14,027 nt of DNA from the NCBI GenBank assembly GCA_945901665.1, contig CAMDLJ010000030.1, positions 1 to 14,027 on the forward strand, in the 5' to 3' direction. The translations under genes and the position numbers were made by a program. Below are positions 6,747 through 14,027 of this stretch, piece after piece (positions within the stretch are counted from its first letter, which is position 1; every line of letters begins with the position of its first letter). The notes under the pieces are model-generated. The model made no database searches. It was given only the letters and a program-made list of their open reading frames with translations, and was not told where the DNA came from. The DNA comes from Bordetella parapertussis (GTDB lineage: Bacteria > Pseudomonadota > Gammaproteobacteria > Burkholderiales > Burkholderiaceae).

Positions 6747-7916
6747 ATGTCCACTGCCAAAACCAAAAAAGGTGCCGCTGTGACCAAAGCCAAGCCCGTG
6801 GCCAAAAAGGCCGGCAAAGCTGCGACCTCTGCCAAGCCCGTCAAGGCGGTGGCCAACAAGGCCCCACCCCGTCCGGCTGTGAAAGCCAAGCCCCCCGTCA
6901 AGCCTGCAGCCCAGTCTTCTGCCAAAAAGGCCAGCCCGACACCGGCCTCAAAAACCGCTGCGGCAAAATCTGCCGCCCCCAAATCCACTGCTGCGGTGAA
7001 AAAGCCCGCCGCGCACCCAGCGGGCGCCAAAACTGCGGGCAAGCCCATTGCCAAAAAACCCGCGCCAGCGGCCAAAACCACCCCCTCCAAAGCCAAGGGC
7101 AAGCCGGTGCCTGTTCAGGCCAAGCCAGCGTCCAAGGTGGCGGCCAAACCCGCGTCCAAGGCCGCCCCATCGATTGTGAAAAACAGCACCACCCCCACGG
7201 CCAAAGCTTCAGCCGCCAAAGCGACGCCAGGCAAGACAGCTGCGCCGGCCAGTAAATCCGCTGCGGCCCCGGCCCGGCCCGCCCCTGCGCCGGCACCTGT
7301 CAAGGCGTTGCCGGCCGTGGGCAAGCAGTCGCCACGCGCGGCCAAAGCCGCCTCCATGGTGCCCCCCCCGCCCGCAGCGGTGGTGCCCTCAAAAGCGGCC
7401 AAGTCCAGTTATTCGCCCATCATCACCCCCACCCACATCCCTGCCGCACCCGTGAACACACACAAAGACCCCAAGTTGGCCAACCATTGGAAGACCAAGC
7501 CGCTGGAAAGCTTGACCGATGCCGACCTCATGGCCATGCCCGATGACGAGTACATGAACAGCGTTCAACTCGCGTTCTTTCGCAGCAAGCTGGTTCAGCT
7601 CAAGCAAGACATTCTCAACAACGCCGGTGAAACCACTGAGCATTTGCGCGAAGACACCACTGTGGTGCCTGACCCAGCTGATCGCGCCACCATCGAGGAA
7701 GAACATGCCCTTGAGTTGCGCACCCGCGACCGAGAGCGCAAATTGCTCAAAAAAATAGAGCAATCCATTGCCCGCATCGACAGCGAAGATTACGGTTATT
7801 GCGACGAAACCGGCGAGCCCATTGGCGTGGGCCGCTTGTTGGCGCGCCCTACCGCAACTTTGTCGCTGGAGGCCCAACAGCGGCGCGAACTCAAGCAAAA
7901 AATGTTTGGCGATTGA
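6747..7916 (+). CDS. dksA: DksA-type RNA polymerase-binding regulator with long basic N-terminal tail
   Basis: DksA enters the RNA polymerase secondary channel and works with ppGpp in the stringent response. The product is 389 residues against about 150 in E. coli. Residues 1 to about 235 are a Lys/Ala/Pro-rich, low-complexity tail resembling histone H1-like proteins (repeated AKP, AAK, KKA units). The DksA core follows: an N-terminal helix region (about 251-290), a coiled coil with the tip DPADRA at 309-314 (the two Asp and the Ala needed for activity are kept), and the C-terminal helix. The zinc-finger region 349-376 has C352 but threonine at 355, serine at 373 and alanine at 376 where E. 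coli has cysteines. This resembles zinc-independent DksA2-type proteins. The ATG at 6747 has a strong Shine-Dalgarno at 6734-6740, and the frame is open without frameshift, so the tail is probably translated. An intrinsic terminator follows. Whether this is the only dksA in the genome cannot be seen here. Confidence 0.93.
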   Translation: MSTAKTKKGAAVTKAKPVAKKAGKAATSAKPVKAVANKAPPRPAVKAKPPVKPAAQSSAKKASPTPASKTAAAKSAAPKSTAAVKKPAAHPAGAKTAGKPIAKKPAPAAKTTPSKAKGKPVPVQAKPASKVAAKPASKAAPSIVKNSTTPTAKASAAKATPGKTAAPASKSAAAPARPAPAPAPVKALPAVGKQSPRAAKAASMVPPPPAAVVPSKAAKSSYSPIITPTHIPAAPVNTHKDPKLANHWKTKPLESLTDADLMAMPDDEYMNSVQLAFFRSKLVQLKQDILNNAGETTEHLREDTTVVPDPADRATIEEEHALELRTRDRERKLLKKIEQSIARIDSEDYGYCDETGEPIGVGRLLARPTATLSLEAQQRRELKQKMFGD

Positions 7917-7952
7917 GCTGTGCTGCCGCAACCCCTGCGGCGCCCACACCAC

Positions 7953-7978
7953 AACAGGCCTGCGGGCCTGTTTTTTTT
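7953..7978 (+). terminator. Intrinsic terminator after dksA
   Basis: AACAGGCC (7953-7960) pairs perfectly with GGCCTGTT (7965-7972) around a TGCG loop. A run of eight T spans 7971-7978, overlapping the end of the stem. It lies 37 bases after the dksA stop and separates the dksA unit from the dcw cluster. Confidence 0.93.
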
Positions 7979-8109
7979 GCGTCCAAAAATCTTCACAATT
8001 AACATTTGGAGTTATTCCTAAGTTGCTAATTTATAACAACTTTTTCCTTTTGAAGTTGCTGCAAAACACGCTCTAAGTCATTGATTTCATTGAAAAAAAC
8101 ACAAATGAG
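7979..8109. other. AT-rich non-coding stretch upstream of the mraZ promoter
   Basis: This stretch is much richer in A and T than the genes on both sides. It contains AAGTTGCT twice as direct repeats (8020-8027 and 8053-8060) and once as the inverted half CAACTT (8037-8042). The pair 8020-8025/8037-8042 could form a short hairpin or be a dyad for a regulator. I see no gene or RNA in it. Confidence 0.6.
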
Positions 8110-8138
8110 TTGGAGATTTGGTTGAATCCTGCTACAGT
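8110..8138 (+). promoter_or_regulatory. Probable sigma70-type promoter of the dcw cluster (Pmra)
   Basis: The -35 TTGGAG (8110-8115) and -10 TACAGT (8133-8138) are separated by exactly 17 bases. The predicted start is near 8145, giving a leader of about 68 bases to the mraZ GTG. The adjacent upstream DNA is AT-rich, which may act as an UP-like element. The -10 box overlaps the first operator repeat by three bases. Confidence 0.65.
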
Positions 8139-8165
8139 GCAAATAAGTGCAATAAAGTGGTGAAA
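8136..8165 (+). promoter_or_regulatory. MraZ operator: three direct repeats with a 10-base period
   Basis: Three consecutive decamers start with AGTG: AGTGCAAATA (8136-8145), AGTGCAATAA (8146-8155) and AGTGGTGAAA (8156-8165). MraZ binds direct repeats at a helical-turn period (TGGG-type in E. coli, AAAGTG-type in mollicutes). The placement over the -10 end and start site, upstream of mraZ, fits autorepression. The same leader holds the palindrome AAATGCATTT at 8165-8174. Confidence 0.7.
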
Positions 8166-8212
8166 AATGCATTTGCATCTCCATTTTTGCCTGTTTTCAA
8201 GGATGTTTTGCT

Positions 8213-8641
8213 GTGTTTCAAGGTGCTTCATCGCTGAGTCTGGATGCCAAGGGCCGCTTGTCGGTGCCAACGCGCCACCGTGAGGTGCTCGCTGCCATGG
8301 CGCAAGGTCAACTCACTTTGACGCGTCACCCCCATGGTTGCCTGATGATGTTTCCGCGCCCGGAGTGGGAGCGCTTTCGCGAACGTTTGGCGGCCTTGCC
8401 CATGAGTGCGCAATGGTGGAAGCGCCACTTCCTGGGAAATGCCATGGATGTGGAGATGGACGGCACCGGTCGGGTGCTGGTCTCGCCAGAGTTGCGTGAG
8501 GCTGCAGGCATTCAGCGCGACACCCTGCTGCTGGGCATGGGCAACCACTTTGAACTCTGGGACAAAGCCACCTACGAAACCCAGCAAGCACAGGCCTTGC
8601 AAGGTGATATGCCCGATGTGTTCAAGGATTTTTCTTTCTGA
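8213..8641 (+). CDS. mraZ: Transcriptional regulator MraZ
   Basis: MraZ is a ring-forming AbrB-like DNA-binding protein that controls the dcw cluster in E. coli. The product is 142 residues, about the usual length (152 in E. coli). Two SpoVT-AbrB half-domains are visible, each with a DxKGR-type turn: DAKGRLSVP (11-19) and [14 protein letters not shown] (83-96). The start is the GTG at 8213, preceded by AAGGA at 8199-8203 nine bases upstream; this begins with the conserved [10 protein letters not shown] block, so a downstream ATG would cut the domain. Three 10-base repeats in the leader form its likely operator. The stop codon (8639-8641) abuts the rsmH ATG with no gap. Confidence 0.95.
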   Translation: MFQGASSLSLDAKGRLSVPTRHREVLAAMAQGQLTLTRHPHGCLMMFPRPEWERFRERLAALPMSAQWWKRHFLGNAMDVEMDGTGRVLVSPELREAAGIQRDTLLLGMGNHFELWDKATYETQQAQALQGDMPDVFKDFSF

Positions 8642-9574
8642 ATGCCCACGGTGTCCTTGACATGTACCCACACCACGGTTTTGTTGCAAGAAGCGGTCGA
8701 TGCCTTGGTGCACGACCCGCAAGGCCAATACGTCGATGGCACCTTTGGTCGGGGCGGCCATGCGCGGGAGATATTGGCGCGCTTAGGGCCCAGCGGGCGT
8801 TTGTGTGCCTTCGACCAAGACCCGCAAGCGGTGCAGTCTGCGCAGGACTTGTTGCAAGACCCACGGTTCTCCATTCGGCATGTGCCGTTTTCCAGCTTGC
8901 GCAATTGGCCCGCCGCCAGTTTGAGCGGGGTGTTGCTCGACATTGGGGTGAGTTCGCCCCAGATCGATCAAGCCGAGCGCGGCTTTTCCTTTCGCCACGA
9001 TGGGCCGCTGGACATGCGCATGGACCCGACCCGCGGGCGCAGCGTGCACCAGTGGTTGGTCACGGCTTCACAAGAAGAGATTGCGGGGGTGATTCGTGAC
9101 CATGGCGAAGAACGGTTTGCTGTTCAGATTGCAAAGGCGATTGTGGCTCGCCGAGAGGAACGGGGCGCGCCTGCAAGCACCGCTGAGTTGGCCCAACTCG
9201 TGGCTGGCGCGGTCAAAACCCGCGAGCCGGGCCAGGACCCTGCAACGCGCACATTTCAAGCTTTTCGGATTCACATCAATGCCGAGCTTGAAGAACTGCA
9301 ACAAGCGCTAGAGGCCAGCATCCATGCATTGCAACCCGGGGGACGTTTGGTCGTGATCAGTTTTCACTCACTGGAAGACCGCATCGTCAAGCAGTTCATC
9401 GCGCGCCACAGCCGCGAGGTGTTCGACCGCCGTTTGCCCTTTGCCCCGGCGCCCGCCTTGCACTTGAAGGCTGTGGCACGTGTGCGCCCCAGTGCGGCCG
9501 AAGTGTCCGCCAACCCGCGCGCGCGCAGCGCCATCATGCGCGTGGCCGAGCGCTCGGCGGTGGTTGCGCCATGA
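8642..9574 (+). CDS. rsmH: 16S rRNA (cytosine1402-N4)-methyltransferase
   Basis: RsmH (MraW) methylates N4 of C1402 in the 16S rRNA decoding centre. The product is 310 residues, as usual. [13 protein letters not shown] is at 10-22, the SAM-binding [14 protein letters not shown] at 32-45, [12 protein letters not shown] at 98-109, the [17 protein letters not shown] block at 113-129, [11 protein letters not shown] at 203-213 and [13 protein letters not shown] at 240-252. The ATG at 8642 directly follows the mraZ stop, and the stop overlaps the ftsL start by ATGA (9571-9574), which suggests coupled translation. Confidence 0.97.
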   Translation: MPTVSLTCTHTTVLLQEAVDALVHDPQGQYVDGTFGRGGHAREILARLGPSGRLCAFDQDPQAVQSAQDLLQDPRFSIRHVPFSSLRNWPAASLSGVLLDIGVSSPQIDQAERGFSFRHDGPLDMRMDPTRGRSVHQWLVTASQEEIAGVIRDHGEERFAVQIAKAIVARREERGAPASTAELAQLVAGAVKTREPGQDPATRTFQAFRIHINAELEELQQALEASIHALQPGGRLVVISFHSLEDRIVKQFIARHSREVFDRRLPFAPAPALHLKAVARVRPSAAEVSANPRARSAIMRVAERSAVVAP

Positions 9575-9888
9575 CCCGGGTCAACCTGATGCTGATGCTT
9601 GCGGTGCTGGCCAGCGCTTTGTACCTGGTGCGTGTGCAGTACGAATCGCGCCGTTTGACCACCGAGCTCGACCGCGCCAAGGACCGGGCCCAAGAGTTGC
9701 AAACCGAACACGACCGACTGGATTTGGAGCGTCGCTCCCTGGGCACACCTTTGCGCGTGGAAAAGCTCGCGCGTGAACAGTTGCAAATGCGCACGGTCAC
9801 GCCGGCCATCACCCAATATGCCCGAATGGGTGATGCATCGGCCAGCGCCAATGCGCCTGTGAGCCATAAACAAGGCGCGCAGCCATGA
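9571..9888 (+). CDS. ftsL: Cell division protein FtsL
   Basis: FtsL is a small bitopic divisome protein that forms a complex with FtsB and FtsQ and helps activate FtsWI. The product is 105 residues. It has a very short cytoplasmic start, one transmembrane segment at about 6-21 ([15 protein letters not shown]), then a periplasmic heptad-rich helix at about 22-75 consistent with coiled coil. Overall similarity in this family is low, so the assignment rests on topology and on position between rsmH and ftsI. Both ends overlap neighbours by ATGA. Confidence 0.9.
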   Translation: MTRVNLMLMLAVLASALYLVRVQYESRRLTTELDRAKDRAQELQTEHDRLDLERRSLGTPLRVEKLAREQLQMRTVTPAITQYARMGDASASANAPVSHKQGAQP

Positions 9889-11621
9889 GCACACGCAGCG
9901 TTCAATACACCTCTAGCCCCTTGCTGGCGAGCAAAACGCCGGTATGGCGCAGCCAGTTCATCGTGGCCTGCATCGCCGTGGGGTTTTTGGGATTGGTGGG
10001 GCGGGCAGCCTACGTGCAAGTGATTGACAGCGCATTTTTCAAAAAGCAAGGCGCCATGCGTTTCATACGGGTGCTTGAGTTGCCAGCCAACCGCGGCCGC
10101 ATCTTGGACCGCAATGGTTTGATCTTGGCATCCAGTGTGCCCACCCCCAGCGTGTGGGCCAACCCCGAAGACATTGACCGCACACCCGCCAAACTCAAAA
10201 GCCTGGCCCGCTTGCTCAACATGACGGCCCAAGACCTCGAGCACAAGCTGGAAGACGAGGACAAAAACTTTGTTTGGTTGCGCCGACAAGTGGACGAAAC
10301 GGTATGGCGTGAAATTGATGCGCTCAAAATCAAAGGCGTGTATGCGCGCATGGAATACAAGCGCAAATACCCAGAGGGTGAGGCCCTGGCCCATGTGGTG
10401 GGCTTTACCAATGTGGAAAACAACGGCCAAGAAGGCGTTGAGTTGGCATTTGAAAACCAACTCGGTGGCAAGTCGGGCTCACGGCGGGTGATCAAAAACC
10501 GGCTCAAACAAGTGGTTGAGCACATTGGCGAGGAAATTCCGCCCGTGGACGGTCGCGATTTGCAGTTGAGCATCGACAGCAAGGTGCAATTCTTTGCCTA
10601 CCAAAAGCTGCGCGAAGCGGTGTTGCAGCACAAAGCGCAAGCGGGCAGTGTGGTGGTTCTCGATGCCCAGTCTGGGGAAGTGCTGGCTTTGGCCAACTAC
10701 CCCAGCTATTCTCCCGAGCGGCGGGTCAATCTCAGTGGGGCTCAACTGCGCAACCGCGCGCTGACAGACACCTTCGAGCCTGGCTCCACCATGAAGCCAT
10801 TTGCCATCAGTCTGGCCTTGGAGAAAGGCTTGGTCAAGCCCGAGACCATGATCCAAACCGCGCCAGGTCGCATCACCATGGCGGGTGCCACCATCTCCGA
10901 CGCCCACCCCCACGGCCTGCTCAGTGTCAATGAAGTGATTCAAAAATCAAGCAACGTGGGCACGGTGAAAATTGCCATGCAAATGCCCCCGCGTGAGATG
11001 TGGGAGATGTATTCCCAGCTCGGCTTTGGCATCAAGCCCGATTTGCCCTTCCCTGGGGTTGTGTCCGGTCGCTTGCGCGCCTACAAAACCTGGCGCCCCA
11101 TTGAGCAAGCCACCATGAGTTATGGCTACGGTTTGTCGTCCAGCTTGTTTCAACTGGCCCAGGCCTACACGGTTTTTGCCCGCGATGGCGAGCGCATGCC
11201 AGTGACCTTGCTCAAGCGCACTGAGCCGGTACAAGGGGTGCGTGTCATGGAGGCGCGCCACGCGGTGGCCGTGCGCCATATGCTCAACATGGCTGCTGGC
11301 CCGGGCGGCACCGCACCCAAAGCCCAAACCATGGGCTACTCGGTCGGTGGCAAAACAGGCACTGCCCACAAGCAAGAGGGCAAGGGTTACGCCAGCAAAA
11401 AATACCGTGGCTTTTTTGTCGGTCTGGCCCCGGTTGAAAACCCGCGCATTGTGGTGGCCGTGATGATCGATGAGCCCACCAACGGGGCCTATTACGGGGG
11501 CGAAGTGGCTGCGCCGGTGTTCAGCCAAACCGTGCAACAAACCCTGCGCATGATGGGCATCCAACCGGATGTGGCGGTGCGCCCCCAGGTCATGGCCAAA
11601 GCCGAGGCGGAATCTTTTTGA
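9885..11621 (+). CDS. ftsI: Peptidoglycan D,D-transpeptidase FtsI (PBP3)
   Basis: FtsI cross-links septal peptidoglycan in the periplasm, with FtsW as its glycosyltransferase partner. The product is 578 residues, close to E. coli PBP3 (588). A cytoplasmic stub precedes one transmembrane anchor at about 24-45. A class B PBP dimerisation-type module follows, with the RGRILDRNG signature at 70-78. The transpeptidase motifs are complete: S301-TMK304 in EPGSTMKPF (serine nucleophile S301), the SxN motif S355-S356-N357, and K490-T491-G492 in VGGKTGTAHK. The stop overlaps the murE start by one base (TGATG, 11619-11623). I see no cleavable signal peptide, as expected for an anchored protein. Confidence 0.97.
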   Translation: MSTRSVQYTSSPLLASKTPVWRSQFIVACIAVGFLGLVGRAAYVQVIDSAFFKKQGAMRFIRVLELPANRGRILDRNGLILASSVPTPSVWANPEDIDRTPAKLKSLARLLNMTAQDLEHKLEDEDKNFVWLRRQVDETVWREIDALKIKGVYARMEYKRKYPEGEALAHVVGFTNVENNGQEGVELAFENQLGGKSGSRRVIKNRLKQVVEHIGEEIPPVDGRDLQLSIDSKVQFFAYQKLREAVLQHKAQAGSVVVLDAQSGEVLALANYPSYSPERRVNLSGAQLRNRALTDTFEPGSTMKPFAISLALEKGLVKPETMIQTAPGRITMAGATISDAHPHGLLSVNEVIQKSSNVGTVKIAMQMPPREMWEMYSQLGFGIKPDLPFPGVVSGRLRAYKTWRPIEQATMSYGYGLSSSLFQLAQAYTVFARDGERMPVTLLKRTEPVQGVRVMEARHAVAVRHMLNMAAGPGGTAPKAQTMGYSVGGKTGTAHKQEGKGYASKKYRGFFVGLAPVENPRIVVAVMIDEPTNGAYYGGEVAAPVFSQTVQQTLRMMGIQPDVAVRPQVMAKAEAESF

Positions 11622-13159
11622 TGCCGGCCTTGCACAACCCCCAACAAGCCGCGCAGTGGTTGCGCCAGCGTGGCTGTGCCCAACTGCACAGCGACAGTCG
11701 GCAAGTGCGGGCGGGTGATGGTTTTCTGGCTTGGCCGGGGGGCCGCAGCGATGGCCGCTCCCATGTGGCAGAGGTCATGGCGCGTGGCGCGCGCGCTTGT
11801 TTGGTCGAGCGCGACGGCGGGCCTTGGGATGCCCTGACCAGCGCCGACCAGGCGAACAACGTGGCGCACACCGATGCTGGCTTGGGTACCTATGCTGGAC
11901 TGCGACGCGACAGCGGCGCCATTGCTGCGGCCTACCACGGCCACCCCAGCAAAGCTTTGGACGTGTTGGCCATCACCGGCACCAATGGCAAAACCTCCAC
12001 GGCTTGGTGGTTGGCCCATGCCTTGCAGGCCTTGGGGCGTGGTTGCGCCGTTGTGGGCACCTTGGGCATGGGAGACGTGGCCCAGGCCGCGCAGTGGTCG
12101 CAAGGCGCTGGATTGACCACCCCCGATGCGGTGGTGTTGCAAGCGGGCTTGCGCCAATTTGTTGACCAAGGTTTGTCGGCTTGCGCCATTGAGGCCTCAT
12201 CGATTGGTCTGCGTGAACACCGCTTGGATGGCACCGCCTTGCGCTTGGCAGTGTTCACCAACTTCAGCCAAGACCACCTCGACTACCACGTCAGCATGGA
12301 CGATTATTGGCAGGCCAAGGCGGCCTTGTTTGATTGGCCCGATTTGCCCGCTGCAGTCGTCAACCTCGATGACGCCCAAGGCCGCAGTTTGGCCCAAACC
12401 CTGCTCGCGCGAAAGCGACCCGCCCAGGTGTGGACCTTTTCGTGCCAGGGGCCTGCGCGCTTGCAAGCGCGCCACATGCGCTGGCAGGGTTCTGCCCAGG
12501 GCGGGCCGGGTTTGGCGTTTGATGTGTGCGAGGGTGAGTGGGTGCTGCCTTTGCAAACCCAGATGGTGGGCGCCTTCAACGTCAGCAATGTGTTGGCGGT
12601 GATCGCTGCCTTGCGTGCCTTGGGCCACAGCTTGGTCGATGCGGTGCAGGCCTGTGCCCACCTGCCCAGTGTCCCCGGGCGCATGAACAGCTTGGGGGGT
12701 ATCAACCAGCCTTTGGTGGTGGTGGACTATGCCCACACACCGGACGCCCTGGAAAAGGCCTTGCAAGCTTTGCACGAAGTGGCCCAGCAACGCCAAGGCA
12801 AACTGTGGTGCGTGGTGGGTTGCGGTGGCGAGCGCGACGTGGGCAAACGCCCGCTCATGGCGCGGGTGGCTGAGATGCAGGCCCAGTGCGTGGTGCTCAC
12901 CAGCGACAACCCGCGCAGCGAAGACCCCTTGGCCATCTTGGCCCAGATGCGCTCAGGCCTGCACCAGCCCGACAGCGTGCAAGTGCAAGCCGATCGCCGC
13001 CAAGCCATCACCGACGCCTTGGCCCAGGCCGATGCCCGCGATGTGGTGTTGATCGCGGGCAAAGGCCATGAAACCAGCCAAGAAATCAACGGGCAGCGCC
13101 TGCCGTTCTCCGATGCGCAGCAGGCCCAGGCTTGCTTGGACGCGGGGGTCTGGGCATGA
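11621..13159 (+). CDS. murE: UDP-MurNAc-L-Ala-D-Glu:meso-DAP ligase MurE
   Basis: MurE adds meso-diaminopimelate to UDP-MurNAc-L-Ala-D-Glu using ATP, in the cytoplasm. The product is 512 residues from the ATG at 11621, which overlaps the ftsI stop by one base; a TTG at 11618 would be inside that stop context and is not preferred. The N-terminal UDP-binding domain starts with SDSRQVRAGDGFLA (24-37). The ATP-binding GTNGKTST is at 120-127, FTNFSQDHLDYH at 212-223, the likely carbamylated K233 in WQAKAALF, and VDYAHTPDAL at 368-377. The DNPR motif (429-432) marks selectivity for meso-DAP over lysine, in line with dapF at 1609-2481. The stop overlaps the murF start by ATGA. Confidence 0.97.
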   Translation: MPALHNPQQAAQWLRQRGCAQLHSDSRQVRAGDGFLAWPGGRSDGRSHVAEVMARGARACLVERDGGPWDALTSADQANNVAHTDAGLGTYAGLRRDSGAIAAAYHGHPSKALDVLAITGTNGKTSTAWWLAHALQALGRGCAVVGTLGMGDVAQAAQWSQGAGLTTPDAVVLQAGLRQFVDQGLSACAIEASSIGLREHRLDGTALRLAVFTNFSQDHLDYHVSMDDYWQAKAALFDWPDLPAAVVNLDDAQGRSLAQTLLARKRPAQVWTFSCQGPARLQARHMRWQGSAQGGPGLAFDVCEGEWVLPLQTQMVGAFNVSNVLAVIAALRALGHSLVDAVQACAHLPSVPGRMNSLGGINQPLVVVDYAHTPDALEKALQALHEVAQQRQGKLWCVVGCGGERDVGKRPLMARVAEMQAQCVVLTSDNPRSEDPLAILAQMRSGLHQPDSVQVQADRRQAITDALAQADARDVVLIAGKGHETSQEINGQRLPFSDAQQAQACLDAGVWA

Positions 13160-14027
13160 GCGCCATGCAACTGAGCTTGGCCCAGGCCCAGCAATGGATC
13201 CGTGGTGCGCGATTGGTGGGCGCACCCACTGCGTTGTGCGACCGGGTCCACACCGATACGCGCAGCTTGCAACCCGGCGACTTGTTCGTGGCTTTGCGCG
13301 GTGAGCGTTTTGACGCGCATGCGTTTTTGTCCCAAGCCCAGGCCGCTGGTGCCGGAGCCGCTGTGGCCGAGCAGGGTTTGGCCGCTGCCGGTTTGGTGGG
13401 TTTGGAAGTGCCCAACAGCTTGCTTGCCTTGGGCGAGTTGGCCGCGGGTTGGCGCCAACAGTTTGAGCTTCCCTTGCTGGCGGTGACGGGCAGCAACGGC
13501 AAGACCACGGTGACGCAAATGATCGCGAGCATTTTGCGCGCTTGGCACCCGGGGCCAGAACAGGCCTTGGCCACCCAGGGCAATTTCAACAACGACATTG
13601 GCCTGCCCCTGACCTTGCTGCGCCTGCGCCCCTCGCACCGCAGCGCTGTGGTCGAGATGGGCATGAACCACCCTGGCGAAATCGCTCAATTGGCCGCCAT
13701 GGCACAGCCCACGGTAGCGCTGGTCAACAATGCTCAGCGCGAGCACCAAGAGTTCATGCACAGCGTGGCCGCGGTGGCCGAAGAAAACGGCGCAGTGCTG
13801 TCAGCCTTGAAGCCCGATGGTGTGGCGGTGTTCCCAGCCGACGACCCGCACACCCCGGTGTGGCGCCGCTTGGCCGGTGAGCGCCGCAGTTGGTGCTTTG
13901 GCTGGGATGCCAGCGCCGAGGTGTGGCCTCAGCACAGCCGCTGGCTGGTTGACCATTGGGAAATTCAGTTGCACACGCCACACGGCCTGCTGCGCACCGA
14001 GTTGCACATCGCTGGGCGGCACAACCT
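13156..14027 (+). CDS. murF: UDP-MurNAc-tripeptide:D-alanyl-D-alanine ligase MurF, 3' end missing
   Basis: MurF adds D-Ala-D-Ala to the UDP-MurNAc-tripeptide, completing the cytoplasmic pentapeptide precursor. 290 codons are visible and the frame runs off the window, so the C-terminal domain is missing; a full MurF has about 450-480 residues. The DTRSLQPGDLFVAL block (34-47) marks the N-terminal domain. The P-loop VTGSNGKTT is at 110-118, GNFNNDIGLP at 142-151, EMGMNHPGEI at 167-176 and the NNAQREHQEF motif at 191-200. The ATG at 13156 overlaps the murE stop by ATGA. Confidence 0.95.
   Translation, partial: MSAMQLSLAQAQQWIRGARLVGAPTALCDRVHTDTRSLQPGDLFVALRGERFDAHAFLSQAQAAGAGAAVAEQGLAAAGLVGLEVPNSLLALGELAAGWRQQFELPLLAVTGSNGKTTVTQMIASILRAWHPGPEQALATQGNFNNDIGLPLTLLRLRPSHRSAVVEMGMNHPGEIAQLAAMAQPTVALVNNAQREHQEFMHSVAAVAEENGAVLSALKPDGVAVFPADDPHTPVWRRLAGERRSWCFGWDASAEVWPQHSRWLVDHWEIQLHTPHGLLRTELHIAGRHN

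Noticed and set aside
6619..6783. Small upstream open frame overlapping the dksA start
   Set aside because: It has no ribosome binding site, and overlaps the dksA coding start in another frame. The hairpins explain the region better.
5321..7102. A long minus-strand open frame (593 codons) opposite the GTPase and the DksA tail
   Set aside because: It is antisense to two well-supported genes and reads as a low-complexity shadow of the high-GC third-position pattern and the His- and Ala-rich segments. No family similarity is visible.

Overview
The window looks like a chromosomal segment of a betaproteobacterium, most likely Burkholderiales/Comamonadaceae (a Limnohabitans- or Rhodoferax-like organism). 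This is inferred from the high-GC, TTG-rich coding style, the dapF-DUF484-xerC order, the G3E GTPase next to a long DksA, and the start of a division and cell wall (dcw) cluster. All recognised genes are on the + strand.

Layout. 1-201 is the 3' end of a Bug/TctC-type periplasmic solute-binding protein. 202-1608 is an accessory block: one carboxymuconolactone decarboxylase-family gene (669-1217) between two diverged, inverted copies of a 0.31-0.35 kb non-coding repeat (221-529 and 1236-1585). The repeats nearly fill the gaps to both neighbours. 1609-5404 holds dapF, a DUF484 gene, xerC and an rlmI-like 23S rRNA methyltransferase, closely spaced and probably co-transcribed. 5528-6580 is a G3E/COG0523 GTPase with a His-rich metal loop. 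6747-7916 is a DksA with a histone-H1-like N-terminal extension of about 235 residues and only one of the four zinc-finger cysteines; a strong intrinsic terminator follows. 7979-8212 is an AT-rich intergenic stretch with a sigma70-type promoter and a three-repeat MraZ operator. 8213 to the window end is the start of the dcw cluster: mraZ, rsmH, ftsL, ftsI, murE and a truncated murF. The genes from rsmH on are joined by overlaps or abutting stop/start codons.

How the genes fit together. DapF makes meso-diaminopimelate. MurE adds it to the peptidoglycan precursor, as its DNPR motif indicates, and MurF adds D-Ala-D-Ala. FtsI cross-links the product at the septum with FtsL as a divisome partner, and MraZ probably autoregulates the cluster. 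XerC resolves chromosome dimers at division. The GTPase and the cysteine-poor DksA together suggest a link to zinc homeostasis and the stringent response.

The parts most worth a second look are the inverted repeat-gene-repeat unit near the left end, the zinc-finger-depleted, histone-tailed DksA with its structured leader and GTPase neighbour, and the mraZ operator. I did not find a clearly new multi-gene system.
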